From a bacterium (GTDB taxonomy: Bacteria; UBA8248): a stretch of DNA of 64,000 nt. Where the stretch lies: NCBI GenBank assembly GCA_022828125.1, contig JAJEJD010000018.1, positions 1 to 64,000 of the forward strand, read 5' to 3'. How positions within the stretch are numbered: position 1 is the first letter of the stretch; each line of letters opens with the position of its first letter. Below are positions 17,516 through 27,443 of this stretch, piece by piece. A program made the translations under genes and the position numbers. Under the pieces are notes generated by a model. That model worked only from the letters and a program-made list of their open reading frames with translations. It was not told the origin of the DNA and ran no database searches.

Positions 17516-18691
17516 ATGGCGTCAATCAATATCGAACGCGCGCACAGGCTCAAGCGCCTGCCTCCCTATCTCTTCGCGGAAATCGACCGGATGAAGGCGG
17601 AAGTCGCCGATTCGGGAATGGACATCATCAGCCTGGGGATCGGCGACCCGGACCTGCCGACGCCCGGCCACATCATCGAAGAGTTGGACGTGGCCTCGCG
17701 CAAGATCACGAACCACCAGTATCCCTCCTATGAGGGCATGCCGTCCTACCGCAAGGCCGTGGCGGACTGGTACGGGTCGCGCTTCGGGGTCGCTCTCGAC
17801 CCGGCTTCGGAAGTCATCTCCCTCATCGGTTCGAAAGAGGGCATCGCGCACATACCGCTGGCGTTCGTGGACCCGGGCGACCACGTGCTCGTGCCGGACC
17901 CGGCGTATCCCGTCTACGAGATAGGAACCTATTTCGCGGACGGTAAGGTGCACTTCATGCCCCTGGTCGCGGAAAACGATTTCCTGCCCGATCTGGGCGC
18001 GATTCCCACGGACGTGGCGAAGAACACGAAGCTCATGTTCATCAACTACCCGAACAACCCCACCGCCGCCTGTGCGGAAGTGGATTTCTACAACGAACTC
18101 GTCGAGTTCGCCCGGGCGTATGGCATCATCGTCTGCAGCGACAACGCCTACTCCGAGATGGCTTTTGACGGGTACGAGCCCATCAGCTTCCTGAATGCGG
18201 AGGGTGCGAAGGACGTGGGCGTCGAGTTCCACTCGTGCTCGAAGACCTACAACATGACGGGCTGGCGCATCGCGAGCGCCGTGGGGAACGCGGAGGTCCT
18301 GGCGGGTCTCGGCGCCATCAAGACGAACGTGGACTCGGGCGTGTTCGGCGCGGTGCAGGAAGCGGGCATCAAGGCGATGAGCGCGGATCAGGCCTGCGTG
18401 GCCGAGATGCGCAAGATGTACCAGGGCAGGCGCGACGTCGTGATGGAAGGCCTCAAGAAACTGGGCCTTCAGGCGAATACGCCCAAGGCCACGTTCTACG
18501 TCTGGGTGCGGTGCCCCGAGGGCTTCACCTCAAGTGAGTTCACCGCGCACGTTCTGAGAAATTGCGGCGTCGTCACCACGCCGGGGAACGGTTTCGGCCC
18601 CTCCGGCGAGGGATATATCCGCTTCGCCCTGACGGTCCCTGAAGCCAGGCTCAAGGAAGCGCTCGAGAGAATCGAGAAGGCGGGCTTTTGA
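17516..18691 (+). CDS. dapL: LL-diaminopimelate aminotransferase
   Basis: 391 aa from the ATG at 17516; the track's TTG start at 17504 overlaps the TTGAGGA ribosome binding site. It is a class I/II PLP aminotransferase that makes LL-diaminopimelate from tetrahydrodipicolinate and glutamate in one step, bypassing the acylated intermediates. Supporting motifs: '[13 protein letters not shown]' (substrate region), 'NYPNNPTAA', '[12 protein letters not shown]' and the PLP lysine in '[13 protein letters not shown]'. These match DapL more than plain aspartate transaminases. Position near dapB and dapF supports the call. Confidence 0.92.
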   Translation: MASINIERAHRLKRLPPYLFAEIDRMKAEVADSGMDIISLGIGDPDLPTPGHIIEELDVASRKITNHQYPSYEGMPSYRKAVADWYGSRFGVALDPASEVISLIGSKEGIAHIPLAFVDPGDHVLVPDPAYPVYEIGTYFADGKVHFMPLVAENDFLPDLGAIPTDVAKNTKLMFINYPNNPTAACAEVDFYNELVEFARAYGIIVCSDNAYSEMAFDGYEPISFLNAEGAKDVGVEFHSCSKTYNMTGWRIASAVGNAEVLAGLGAIKTNVDSGVFGAVQEAGIKAMSADQACVAEMRKMYQGRRDVVMEGLKKLGLQANTPKATFYVWVRCPEGFTSSEFTAHVLRNCGVVTTPGNGFGPSGEGYIRFALTVPEARLKEALERIEKAGF

Positions 18692-19197
18692 GCAATAAAG
18701 CGCGCGCTTTCATCGGCGCGGGCGCCAACCTCGGCGAACCGGTTCGCCAGATTCGGCAGGCGCAAGATGCGCTGCAAAAAAGCCCGGGCATAAAATTTCT
18801 CGGCGCCTCGTCCCTCTACCGCACACAGCCGGTGGGTCCCGTCGAGCAGCCTCCCTTCATCAACGCCGTGTTTGCGCTCGAATGCAACGTGAGCCCCAGG
18901 GAGTTGCTCGCTCTCCTTCTGGAAATCGAGCAAAACATGGGCCGCGTCCGAAAAGAGCGCTGGGGGCCCCGGGTGATCGACCTGGACCTGCTCTTCTTCG
19001 GTGAGGAAATCATCGAGGAGCCGGGTCTGGAAGTCCCCCATCCCAGGCTGCATGAGAGGCGCTTTGTCCTCGCGCCCCTGGCCGAAATCGCGCCCGACTT
19101 CGTTCACCCCGTCATCAAGAAATCCGTTTCCGAACTGCTGGCCAGTCTCCCCGCGGGAGATTTCTGGGTCGAGAAGTTTCAAGCGGAATCTCTTTGA
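18688..19197 (+). CDS. folK: 2-amino-4-hydroxy-6-hydroxymethyldihydropteridine pyrophosphokinase
   Basis: 169 aa, TTG start overlapping the dapL stop (TTGA), so translation is coupled. HPPK transfers pyrophosphate from ATP to the pterin in folate synthesis. Diagnostic parts: 'GAGANLGEP' near the start, '[11 protein letters not shown]', and the signature '[17 protein letters not shown]' with the Mg-binding aspartates, then '[19 protein letters not shown]'. No fused dihydropteroate synthase or aldolase domain is present. Confidence 0.95.
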   Translation: MSNKARAFIGAGANLGEPVRQIRQAQDALQKSPGIKFLGASSLYRTQPVGPVEQPPFINAVFALECNVSPRELLALLLEIEQNMGRVRKERWGPRVIDLDLLFFGEEIIEEPGLEVPHPRLHERRFVLAPLAEIAPDFVHPVIKKSVSELLASLPAGDFWVEKFQAESL

Positions 19198-19698
19198 GGC
19201 CTGCGCCCGGTTTCGGGTTTTGGCCGTCATTCCGGCGAAAGCCGGAATCCATTTTCGCCTTTGATTTTTCGCCTCCTCGTTCGGACGTCTTTACTCCCGG
19301 GCGAGGAGGAGCGGAATCGAACACAAAAACGAAAGGCGAATTGTTTGGATTCCGCACCCGGACGCCGCGCAACAACAAGATCGTGGCCGCCCTGTTCGGT
19401 GAAAAGTCAAAATGGATTCCGGCTTTCGCCGGAATGACGGCGGTGGTCAATTCCGACCAAAGATGACTTTTCAACAATCCCTTCTCAGTCGCGTTTGACC
19501 TTCGGCGGCTACTTAGGGTGAGGTTGATATGGCGGTATGCAATACGATGGTTTGACGCGATTGATATATGAGCATCAAATGCTTTCGCTCCAAGAAAGGC
19601 CTTTTTCAACAACCCCTTGTTTTTCCCTCTGATTTTTAAGAAGATAGCCTACCGCCGCCCACTACGGCGCATGTTGCCCGTTATCCCGGTGATTTTCG
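19198..19698. repeat. MITE-like spacer between folK and panC
   Basis: An exact 31-base inverted pair (19225-19255 and 19409-19439, core ATTCCGGCGAAAGCCGGAAT) bounds a 215-base element. A degenerate half of the CCTGAGTAGC family lies at 19499-19525. The motif TTTTCAACAA(T/C)CCC occurs twice (near 19469 and 19600). No gene is supported. Confidence 0.8.
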
Positions 19699-20553
19699 AT
19701 GAAAGTCCTTGATACGCCTCAAGATATGCGTGCGCTGGCCGAAGTTCTCAGGCGCGACGACGCGCCGCTCGGGCTGGTTCCCACGATGGGCGCGCTGCAC
19801 GAGGGGCACAAAAGCCTCATCGCCCGGGCGAGGGAGGAGTGTGGCGCCGCCGTCGTGAGCATTTTCGTGAACCCGGCCCAATTCGCAGCCGGTGAGGATT
19901 ACGACACCTACCCGAGGACTTTCGAGGCGGATCTGGAGGCCTGCCGGGAGATGGGCGTAGCCTGCGTATATGCGCCCAGGGCGAATGCCATGTACCCCGG
20001 CGGATACGACACCTGGGTGGACGTGCCGGGCCTGGGAGCGCCCCTTTGCGGGAGCCACCGGCAGGGGCACTTCCGGGGCGTGGCCACGGTCGTGCTCAAG
20101 CTCATCGCAGCCTGCCTCCCGCACCGGGCCTATTTCGGCGAGAAGGATTACCAGCAACTCGTCCTGATCCGCCGGATGGCGCAAGACCTCGACTTAGGCG
20201 TTGAGATCGTTCCCTGCCCGATAGTCCGCGAGGACGACGGGCTGGCGCTCAGCAGCAGGAACGCCTACTTGTCGACGGATGAGCGATCCCGCGCGCGCGC
20301 CATCAGCGCCGCCTTGTTCGACGCCAAAAAGAAGGTGGCGGCCGGGGAGAGATTTTCCGCCGCCATCATCGGTGCTTGCATGGATGAACTGGAGAAAGCG
20401 GGGTCCAGGGTCGATTATGTGGAGATCGTGGAACCGGCGACACTCGAAAGGGTAGATAAAATAAACGGCGCCGCCCGGATGGCCGTGGCGGCCTATATCG
20501 GCGAAACCAGGCTTATCGATAACATCCTGTTGGAGCCTCACGATGAGGCGTAG
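19699..20553 (+). CDS. panC: Pantothenate synthetase (pantoate-beta-alanine ligase)
   Basis: 284 aa. It joins pantoate and beta-alanine with ATP to give pantothenate, the CoA precursor. The nucleotidyltransferase start 'LVPTMGALHEGHKSL' contains the HIGH-like motif; 'SIFVNPAQF', 'YFGEKDYQQL' and 'LALSSRNAYLS' are the further family signatures. Ordinary length. The next gene starts inside its last codons (11-base overlap), so it is translationally coupled to the TPR/Tol-type gene run. Confidence 0.97.
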   Translation: MKVLDTPQDMRALAEVLRRDDAPLGLVPTMGALHEGHKSLIARAREECGAAVVSIFVNPAQFAAGEDYDTYPRTFEADLEACREMGVACVYAPRANAMYPGGYDTWVDVPGLGAPLCGSHRQGHFRGVATVVLKLIAACLPHRAYFGEKDYQQLVLIRRMAQDLDLGVEIVPCPIVREDDGLALSSRNAYLSTDERSRARAISAALFDAKKKVAAGERFSAAIIGACMDELEKAGSRVDYVEIVEPATLERVDKINGAARMAVAAYIGETRLIDNILLEPHDEA

Positions 20554-23206
20554 TCTCCTCGTTATCGCGGCGCTCGTTCTGGCGGGGGCCGCCCTCGCGC
20601 CGACATCCCTGGTTCGGGCGCAACTCCAGGAAACCCCGCAGTCTCATCTCGAATTCGGCCTGAACACCTTCCAGGATGGCTTTTACGAGCCTGCGATTGA
20701 CGCCTTCCGGGCCTACTTGAAAGCAGCAGGCGACAGCGAAGCGGCTTCGATCGTGCGTTATCTGCTCGCCGAGGCGCTTCGTCGTGACGATCGGCCGGGA
20801 GAGGCCATCGCCGCGTATCAGGCGTTCGTGAACCGGTATCCACGCCACGAAAGGGCCGGCGAGGTTCAGTTTCGAATCGGCGTGCTCGCCGAGCGGATCG
20901 GGGACAGGAAAGGGGCGATCCGCGCCTATTCTTCCGTGAATCCCGGGCGCTACCGGATAGAGGCCGTCTACCGGGTCGCCGCGCTCAGGCTGGCGAAGCG
21001 CGAGTGGCGGGGCGCGGTCGCCGCGCTCGATGAATTCATCAAGTCGGCGCCCAAGGATCCCCGCGCGGAAGATGCCCTCTTCGAGCGGGCCATCGCCCTG
21101 GATCACATACCGCTGATCAAGGAGGCCGAGAAGGCGTACAGCCTGGTCGTGCGCCGTTTCCCGCGCAACCCGAGAGCGCATGCCTTCAGGCTGCGGCTGG
21201 CGAAAATACAGCTTGAGCTCAAGAAGTTCGGTTCGGCGGAGAAGACTTTCGACTCCTTGTTTCAGGGACGACCCGGAGAGAAAAAACGCGCCGACCTGAG
21301 GCTGGGGCAAGCCGCGAGTCTGTTCGCGCAGAAGAAGTACCCCGAGGCGGGCGCGGCATTCGAGGCCGTTCTGGGCATGAAACTTTCAGAACCACAACGC
21401 AGGACGGCGGAGCGGGGCCTGGCCGCTTCCTGGTGGCGCGCCGGTGAATACGCGAAGGCCGCACCGGCCTATCAACGCTTGATTCGGAACCCGGCCGGGG
21501 ACGGGGCCTATCTCCTGTTTTTCCTGCAAAGCGTGGAAAAGGCGGGGCTATGCGCGGGAGGAGGCGAAAAATATCTCGCTTTTGCGCTCGACGCTCTCGG
21601 CAAAGGCGCGCCGCTGCCTTCTTCTTCACGCTTCCGGATGGCGGATTGCCTGCTTCGCGCGGGCTTGAAGAAAGAGGCGCTGGGCCAATACGGCGAACTC
21701 ATCCGGCGCGCGCCGGATACGCGCGAGGCGGTGTGGTCCGGGCTGCGTCTGGCCGACTTGCTCGAAAAAGAGCCTGAGCGGAACACGCAAGAGCTTCTCA
21801 AACGCTATCGGCAGGTATTGGCGTCGTTCGAGGGGCTCAGAAAATCTGAGAAAAAACTCGAGCCCGAGATCATGCGGGCCGTATATCAGGGCGTTCTCAG
21901 GGCGGCGTTCATCCACAACGCGCGAAAGGATTGCGCCCGCTCCGTCGCCCTGGCGAAAGTGGTTCCCGAAGCGTATGTTCCGCGGACCTTGCGCGCGGAG
22001 GTGGCTTTTTTGAGAGCCGAGTGCGCGTGGAAAGCCGCAAGATTCGATGAGGCGGGCGCGTATTATCGCCAAGTCGCCTCAGGCAAGAGACGCCCCGGAC
22101 TCGGCATCCGGGCGCGGTATCGACTGGGCGAGTTGGCCGAGAGGCGCGGCGACAAAAAAGATGCCTTGAAGCGTTTTCAGGACGTTTTGCCGCATCTTCC
22201 CGAAGAGTTGAAGCGCGAGGCGCGCTTGAAGATCGGCGACCTGTACCGCGCGCAGGGCGATTTGCAAAATGCGCGGGCATTTCTTCTTCCGCTTGCCGGC
22301 GATGAGGCGGTGAGCGCTCCGAGGAGGCGTTCGATCTGGTATTTCCTGGCGCGAAATGCCGTCAGCGCGCGGGACTGGAAAGGCGCGGATGCGGCCTTCT
22401 CGTCCTGGAACGCGCTCGACCCGCCCGATCCCGGCGAGGGGCTGAGGCTCTGGGCGCTCGTGTTGTTCGAGCGAAAAGACTGTGCTCGCGCCGTCAAGAC
22501 CTCGCAGCGGGCGCTTCGACATGAGAGGACGAAGAACGAGAAATTGGCGTTACACCGGCACCGGGCGGCGTGTTTTCTGAAAGAGAACAATTTGCGGGAA
22601 TTCGCGGGGGCGCTTCGCCATATCCACACCCTGGCCCCCCAGGATGCGGATGTGGCCCTGAGGCTGGGCGAAGCCTTCGAGAACCTGGGAGATAACGACA
22701 AGGCCGCTCAAGCCTATACGGATTTTCTGGGCAAATTCCCTGAAAACGGTAAAGCGGGTATGGTGGCCTTGCGCCTTGGTACGATTGAACTGCAAAGAAA
22801 AAGGTCCGAGGCGGCGACGGCGGCCTTTCGAATCGCCGCGAAATCGGATGACGGGAACATTTCCGGTCCCGCCCGGTTCCAAATCGCTGTGCGGTTCGAG
22901 GAAGAGGGGGAATGGAACAAGGCGCTCGATATCTTCGAGTCGTTGATGCGCTCGGGCCCGGGCGGTCGGGAGTGGGTGCGCTCGGCGGCCTGGCGCGCCG
23001 CGGCGATTCGTGAATCGCGCCGTGAGTGGAAGAAGGCCATCCGCCATTACCGGAGCATTGCGGCACTCGAGAACGGAGGGGTTTCGGCGCGGATGGGAGA
23101 AGAAATCAAGAAAGCGAGACTGAGGATTCGCCGGCTTGAGTCTTACCTGGCTTCGGTCAAGGAGCGCGAATGGAAAATGAACAACCAAAAGCCGATGCTT
23201 CGATGA
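20543..23206 (+). CDS. Large periplasmic TPR-repeat protein (first of two)
   Basis: 887 aa with an N-terminal Sec signal peptide (cleavage near residues 24-27, 'SLVRAQ'). The mature protein is almost entirely tetratricopeptide-like helical repeats; recurrent 'A..AY..F..RYP.....G.....R.G' units start at residue ~35 and run to the end. TPR arrays bind partner proteins. It is the first of a closely spaced set of two TPR proteins plus TolQ-, TolR- and TonB-like proteins, with only 7 bases to the next gene, so I expect a periplasmic scaffold of an energised envelope complex. No enzymatic domain seen. Confidence 0.8.
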   Translation: MRRSLLVIAALVLAGAALAPTSLVRAQLQETPQSHLEFGLNTFQDGFYEPAIDAFRAYLKAAGDSEAASIVRYLLAEALRRDDRPGEAIAAYQAFVNRYPRHERAGEVQFRIGVLAERIGDRKGAIRAYSSVNPGRYRIEAVYRVAALRLAKREWRGAVAALDEFIKSAPKDPRAEDALFERAIALDHIPLIKEAEKAYSLVVRRFPRNPRAHAFRLRLAKIQLELKKFGSAEKTFDSLFQGRPGEKKRADLRLGQAASLFAQKKYPEAGAAFEAVLGMKLSEPQRRTAERGLAASWWRAGEYAKAAPAYQRLIRNPAGDGAYLLFFLQSVEKAGLCAGGGEKYLAFALDALGKGAPLPSSSRFRMADCLLRAGLKKEALGQYGELIRRAPDTREAVWSGLRLADLLEKEPERNTQELLKRYRQVLASFEGLRKSEKKLEPEIMRAVYQGVLRAAFIHNARKDCARSVALAKVVPEAYVPRTLRAEVAFLRAECAWKAARFDEAGAYYRQVASGKRRPGLGIRARYRLGELAERRGDKKDALKRFQDVLPHLPEELKREARLKIGDLYRAQGDLQNARAFLLPLAGDEAVSAPRRRSIWYFLARNAVSARDWKGADAAFSSWNALDPPDPGEGLRLWALVLFERKDCARAVKTSQRALRHERTKNEKLALHRHRAACFLKENNLREFAGALRHIHTLAPQDADVALRLGEAFENLGDNDKAAQAYTDFLGKFPENGKAGMVALRLGTIELQRKRSEAATAAFRIAAKSDDGNISGPARFQIAVRFEEEGEWNKALDIFESLMRSGPGGREWVRSAAWRAAAIRESRREWKKAIRHYRSIAALENGGVSARMGEEIKKARLRIRRLESYLASVKEREWKMNNQKPMLR

Positions 23207-23213
23207 GGGATAA

Positions 23214-26200
23214 ATGATGCGGTTCCCGGCGTATGGTATACGGCGCAGGCTTCTCCTCGGCCTGGCGGCGATATGCTTTGCTAGTCCGGGTGCGGAAAAT
23301 CATGCGTCGGCGCAGGACAACAGCGCCGCCGGGGGGGAGCAACTCACCATTTCCCTGCCCGAAGTCGTGGTAGAATCGCCCAGCATCGAGCATCTCATCG
23401 CTGCCCGCGTTCGGCCCGTGCCCCCCAAGCGGCTGGGCGTTCGCCTTCCCCCCGTATTCATCAAGCTCGAAGCTCCATCGATTCGCCTGCCCGTCCGCCC
23501 GATACCGGTTGAGAAAAAACCGGACCAGGATTTGACGCTATACTTCGGGAGTACGTCGGATGATTTTGTCAGCGAGAGTGAACATTTCAACACGGCGTAT
23601 GCCTATCTGCGTAAGGGATCGCCCGTAGAGGCGCTCGCTCTTTTCGATGCTTTGGCGAATAAAACGAAGCTTCATTTCTGGCGCGCGGCGGCGCTCTACT
23701 GGGCGGGAGAGACGCTTCTGGATTTAAGAAAACCTCAGGAGGCGAGGGCTAGAAGAGAGAGGTTGTCGAGCCTGCTGCTGGCCGACGGGCTGCAATATGC
23801 GGCGGCCGCAAGATACGCCCTGGCTCTGGAGCGTTGCGAGGCGCGTGACTACGAGGGGTGTCTCGGTCTGCTGGATGGGGGATCGTGGGAAAAAGGAAAC
23901 TTCGCCTATGAGGAGGCGATTTTCCTGAAAGGCTGGGCGCAGTCGAAAGCGGGCGCCGTCGATGAGGCGATCGAGACCTGGACGACGCTTGCGGACGCGA
24001 AAGGGCGGCTGGCGTTTCAGTCCCTCGTGGCGCTCGGGCATATCCATCTCCAAAGAGGAAATCATGCCCGGGCGGAAAAACGCTATGCGGCCGCCGAAAC
24101 GTTCGCCTCGGGCGGAGGTGAGACCGACGAGGCGCTTCAGGGAGAAGCGCTGTACGGCATCGGGTGGACGCGGTTGTTCCTGGGCCGGGTCGAGGAGGCA
24201 AAGCGCGCTTTTTCTCTTTTCATACGTGATCACCCGAAGCATCTCCTCGGGGTTTTCGTGCACGCGGGTTTGCTTTCCGCTGAAATCGAGTCGATCCGGC
24301 AATCCCGGAAAGGGTTGAAAGCGTTAAGAACCCGCCTTTCGGGATTTTCTCGCGCCAATCGCCGAAAAACGCTCGCCGGCGCTTTGCGCCTGCAACTGGC
24401 CTGGAAGCTGTTCCGGATCGGGGTGTATGAAGAAGCATCCGTTCTGGCGGGCAAGGTGAGCGACGAGTTCCCGCTCGGCAGGATCTACCGCATCGCGAGA
24501 ATCGTGGAAGGCCTCTCCCGGTACCATCTCGGGAAAGTGAAGCGCGCCTACGGGATTCTGCGGCAGGGCGCGGATTACCCGCCGGTTTCCGCTCACCGGC
24601 TGGCGGAGCAGGATGCCGCTCGCTCTGCGGCGATGGGGACGGCTTTCGCCGCATTCAGGCTCAGAGATTTCAAGGGCGCTTTGAATGTGCTGAAACATTG
24701 GGCTTTCCTGCCGGAGAGAGGTTCGGCGATTTCGCCGGACGGGCTGGCCATGTTGTGGTATGGGGAGGCGGCCTTCGAATTGGGCCGTCTTGATGAGGCG
24801 GCTCGCGCCTTCCGGGCGGTTCCCGAACGGACGCCCGAGTATTACCGCGCCCTGGGAGGACTCGCGTGGGTCCAGTACCGGAAGATGAACTGGAAAGAAG
24901 CGGCGCTCGCCTTCGACCGCGTTTTCGAGCATAAGCCGGGGGGAGTCCTGGCGGCGGAAGCTCTCGCTCGCGCGGGTGAGGCTCGCTTCAACCTCAGAAA
25001 CTACGACGGCGCCCTGCAATCTTTCGAAAGGATAGAGAAGAAATACAGAGGCAGCGACGTCGCCAAAGAGGCGTTGTACCAGAAGGCGAGATTGCTTTTC
25101 AGGCGCAGTCGTTTCGATGCGGCGGAGAAGAATTTTCATGTCTTTTTGAAGCGCTACCCCGAAAGCAAAGCGGTGCCCGAGATAAAATATCTTCTGGCGC
25201 TGGTTCCTTTCCGCAAAGGCGATTACGCCCTGGCGCGGGAGAAACTTCTTGAATTTCTCGAATTGCATCGAGATTCCTCTCGGGCGGGAGATGCCTATTT
25301 GCGCCTGGCCGACTCATCGTACAACCAGGGAAGCTACAGGGAGGCGAACCGGTTATATCGCCTCATGATGAACGGATATCCTGCCCACCTGAAGTACTCC
25401 GAAGCCGTCTATGGCCGTTTGCTCACCCACCTTCAACTCGGGGAGTATGCGAACTTCTTATCGGGCGCGCGTGAGTATGTTGACCGCTATCCGGAGAGCA
25501 ACCTGAGCATTTCCCTGGCATTTCAAATCGGCGAGGTTCTGCTCACGCAGCGGAATACGGCAGGCGCCCTGAGGGCGTACAAGGACGTCATCGCGCAATA
25601 CCCGCAAAACCAGCTGGCCGCTCATGCCCTCTTGAGGATGGCAGGCATACATCGAAGCGAAAAAGATATCGACAAAGCCCTTGATTCGTATGAGACTTTG
25701 TTGACCCGGTATCCGGCGGGCGGTTTCCGCGCCGATGGGCTTTTCGCCGTCGGGGAAACCCTGGCCGGCATTGGGCGGTGCACGGAGGCGAAGCAGAGAC
25801 TGACGGAATTTTTGGAGACGTATCCGGGCCATGACTATGAAATGCTGGCTCGATTCGCCCTGGGGCGCTGCCTGGTTCGGCTGGTCGAGCATGGCGCGGC
25901 GCTCTCTCACCTTGCGATGGTCATGAACAGTGAATCCGCAGGTGTGGATTTGCGCAGTCAATCCGCGCTCCTGGCGGCCGAGCTATACAGGAAGCGAAGA
26001 AAATATGCCGATGCGCGGCGCGCGCTGGGCTTCGCGGTCGAGTATGGCGCGCCCGAACTGGCGGCGGAGGCGTTCTTCGCGCACGCCCGGATATTCTCCG
26101 AGCGGAGAGACCCGGGCGCGGCGGCCGAGTATTTGAAGTTGACCTATCGATACCCGGATCAGAAAATATGGGTAGCGCGGGCGTTGGGGCGGGCAGGTGA

Positions 26201-26348
26201 GCTGTACGAAAAAGCGGGGAAACGAAAGCTCGCCCTCCGGGTGTACCGGAAGATGAGCAAGGTGGTGGAAGAGCCCGCATGGAAGCGAAAAGCCCGAATC
26301 GCCATCAGGCGGATTACGAAACAAACCAAAAAGCGTGCGCGGCGGTGA
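23214..26348 (+). CDS. Very large TPR-repeat envelope protein (second of two)
   Basis: 1044 aa; ATG preceded by GAGGGA. A signal peptide covers about residues 1-33 ('LLLGLAAICFASPG'). A proline-rich segment of ~60 residues (~55-105) follows, then TPR and Tol-Pal YbgF/BamD-like repeats to a basic C-terminus. Many repeats show 'A...YP.......A...L' spacing ('FFLKRYPESKAVPEIKYLLA'-like units), the type seen in YbgF, which works with Tol-Pal. The TolQ homolog starts 37 bases downstream. Paired large TPR proteins beside TolQR sets also occur in gliding-motility loci of myxobacteria, but nothing here proves that role. Confidence 0.8.
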   Translation: MMRFPAYGIRRRLLLGLAAICFASPGAENHASAQDNSAAGGEQLTISLPEVVVESPSIEHLIAARVRPVPPKRLGVRLPPVFIKLEAPSIRLPVRPIPVEKKPDQDLTLYFGSTSDDFVSESEHFNTAYAYLRKGSPVEALALFDALANKTKLHFWRAAALYWAGETLLDLRKPQEARARRERLSSLLLADGLQYAAAARYALALERCEARDYEGCLGLLDGGSWEKGNFAYEEAIFLKGWAQSKAGAVDEAIETWTTLADAKGRLAFQSLVALGHIHLQRGNHARAEKRYAAAETFASGGGETDEALQGEALYGIGWTRLFLGRVEEAKRAFSLFIRDHPKHLLGVFVHAGLLSAEIESIRQSRKGLKALRTRLSGFSRANRRKTLAGALRLQLAWKLFRIGVYEEASVLAGKVSDEFPLGRIYRIARIVEGLSRYHLGKVKRAYGILRQGADYPPVSAHRLAEQDAARSAAMGTAFAAFRLRDFKGALNVLKHWAFLPERGSAISPDGLAMLWYGEAAFELGRLDEAARAFRAVPERTPEYYRALGGLAWVQYRKMNWKEAALAFDRVFEHKPGGVLAAEALARAGEARFNLRNYDGALQSFERIEKKYRGSDVAKEALYQKARLLFRRSRFDAAEKNFHVFLKRYPESKAVPEIKYLLALVPFRKGDYALAREKLLEFLELHRDSSRAGDAYLRLADSSYNQGSYREANRLYRLMMNGYPAHLKYSEAVYGRLLTHLQLGEYANFLSGAREYVDRYPESNLSISLAFQIGEVLLTQRNTAGALRAYKDVIAQYPQNQLAAHALLRMAGIHRSEKDIDKALDSYETLLTRYPAGGFRADGLFAVGETLAGIGRCTEAKQRLTEFLETYPGHDYEMLARFALGRCLVRLVEHGAALSHLAMVMNSESAGVDLRSQSALLAAELYRKRRKYADARRALGFAVEYGAPELAAEAFFAHARIFSERRDPGAAAEYLKLTYRYPDQKIWVARALGRAGELYEKAGKRKLALRVYRKMSKVVEEPAWKRKARIAIRRITKQTKKRARR

Positions 26349-26385
26349 AAATCGAACGCCCACATTAACGCAAAGGTGCATATCG

Positions 26386-26985
26386 ATGTTTGAATTTTTG
26401 GCCACAGGCGGGGTGTTGATGATTCCGTTGGGTGTTTGCTCCATCTTGGCCTTGGCCATTATCCTGGAGCGGACCCTGAATCTACGCACAAGGAAAATCA
26501 TTCAGCTCGACATATTGCAGCAGGTCAGGGATCTGGTTGCGGAGAACCAGGTGTCCGACGCCATAACCCTTTGCCGACGCTATCCTTCGGTCATGGGCAG
26601 GATACTGCTCGTTACGATAGCGAATCACGACAGAGACCGGGAAGAACTCCGATCCGTCGTGGAGGATGCCGGCAGGCAGGAGGTCACTACGCTCGACAGG
26701 AATCTGGGAGCTCTCGGAACGATCGCCGCCATATCGCCGCTCATTGGGCTGACGGGTACGGTTTTCGGCATGATTCGCACCTTCGCCGTCATCAGTGAAA
26801 AGGGAATCGCTCACCCCAGCCAACTGGCGGGCGGCATCTACGAAGCGCTCATCACGACGGCGACCGGACTCGTCATCGCCATACCCACGCTCATTTTCTA
26901 CAACTATTTCACCAACAAGGCGGACCGCCTCATCCTGGAAATCGAAAAACATTCCTACCGGGTCGTCGAGACGCTGAAGCGGTGA
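26386..26985 (+). CDS. TolQ/ExbB/MotA-family proton channel protein
   Basis: 199 aa from the ATG at 26386; the upstream track start adds unrelated residues. Three membrane helices: ~10-28, ~105-130 ('LGTIAAISPLIGLTGTVFGMI') and ~150-170 ('ALITTATGLVIAIPTLIFYNYF'). The 'PLIGLTGTVFGMI' and 'LITTATGLVIAIP' stretches are the family signature of the inner-membrane channel that uses proton flow to drive TolA, TonB or similar energy transducers. The TolR-type partner starts 7 bases downstream. ExbB, TolQ and other paralogs cannot be separated by eye. Confidence 0.92.
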   Translation: MFEFLATGGVLMIPLGVCSILALAIILERTLNLRTRKIIQLDILQQVRDLVAENQVSDAITLCRRYPSVMGRILLVTIANHDRDREELRSVVEDAGRQEVTTLDRNLGALGTIAAISPLIGLTGTVFGMIRTFAVISEKGIAHPSQLAGGIYEALITTATGLVIAIPTLIFYNYFTNKADRLILEIEKHSYRVVETLKR

Positions 26986-26992
26986 GCGAGCG

Positions 26993-27418
26993 ATGAAATT
27001 TCGTGATATCAGGCGCGTGCGGGCCGAACCCGGCATGACGGCCATGATCGACATTATCTTTCTGCTGCTCCTGTTCTTTGTCCTGAGTTCTTCATTCGTT
27101 CTGCAGCCGGGCGTCAAGGTGGAATTGCCGCGAACCGTCACGCAGGAACACCCCGTCCGCAAGGATTTGATACTCATCATTTCGCGTGATGAAAGGGTTT
27201 TTCTGAATAACGATCAGGTGCCCCTGAAGTCGCTCTGGGGCCGGTTGATAGAAGAGTTGAAGGTGCAGCCGGAGGGCCTGATCATCATTCGGGCGGACAA
27301 GGGCGTGCCGCACGGTATGGTGGTGCAGGTGATGGATATCGCCAAGCAGGCGGGCGCCCTGCGCATGTCGATTGCGACGGCGCCGACGAAACGGGTGCAG
27401 AAAAAGACGACGAACTAG
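26993..27418 (+). CDS. TolR/ExbD-family biopolymer transport protein
   Basis: 141 aa. One N-terminal membrane helix (~residues 15-38) carries the conserved aspartate of the proton path in 'TAMIDIIFLLLLFFVL', exactly as in ExbD/TolR. The periplasmic domain 'VFLNNDQVPLKSL...GLIIIRADKGVPHGMVVQVMDIAKQAG' has the typical ExbD fold. It lies between the TolQ-like and TonB-like genes with small gaps and should form the motor with them. Confidence 0.93.
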   Translation: MKFRDIRRVRAEPGMTAMIDIIFLLLLFFVLSSSFVLQPGVKVELPRTVTQEHPVRKDLILIISRDERVFLNNDQVPLKSLWGRLIEELKVQPEGLIIIRADKGVPHGMVVQVMDIAKQAGALRMSIATAPTKRVQKKTTN

Positions 27419-27443
27419 CCCGGGGGAGGCCGGCTCAAAGACC

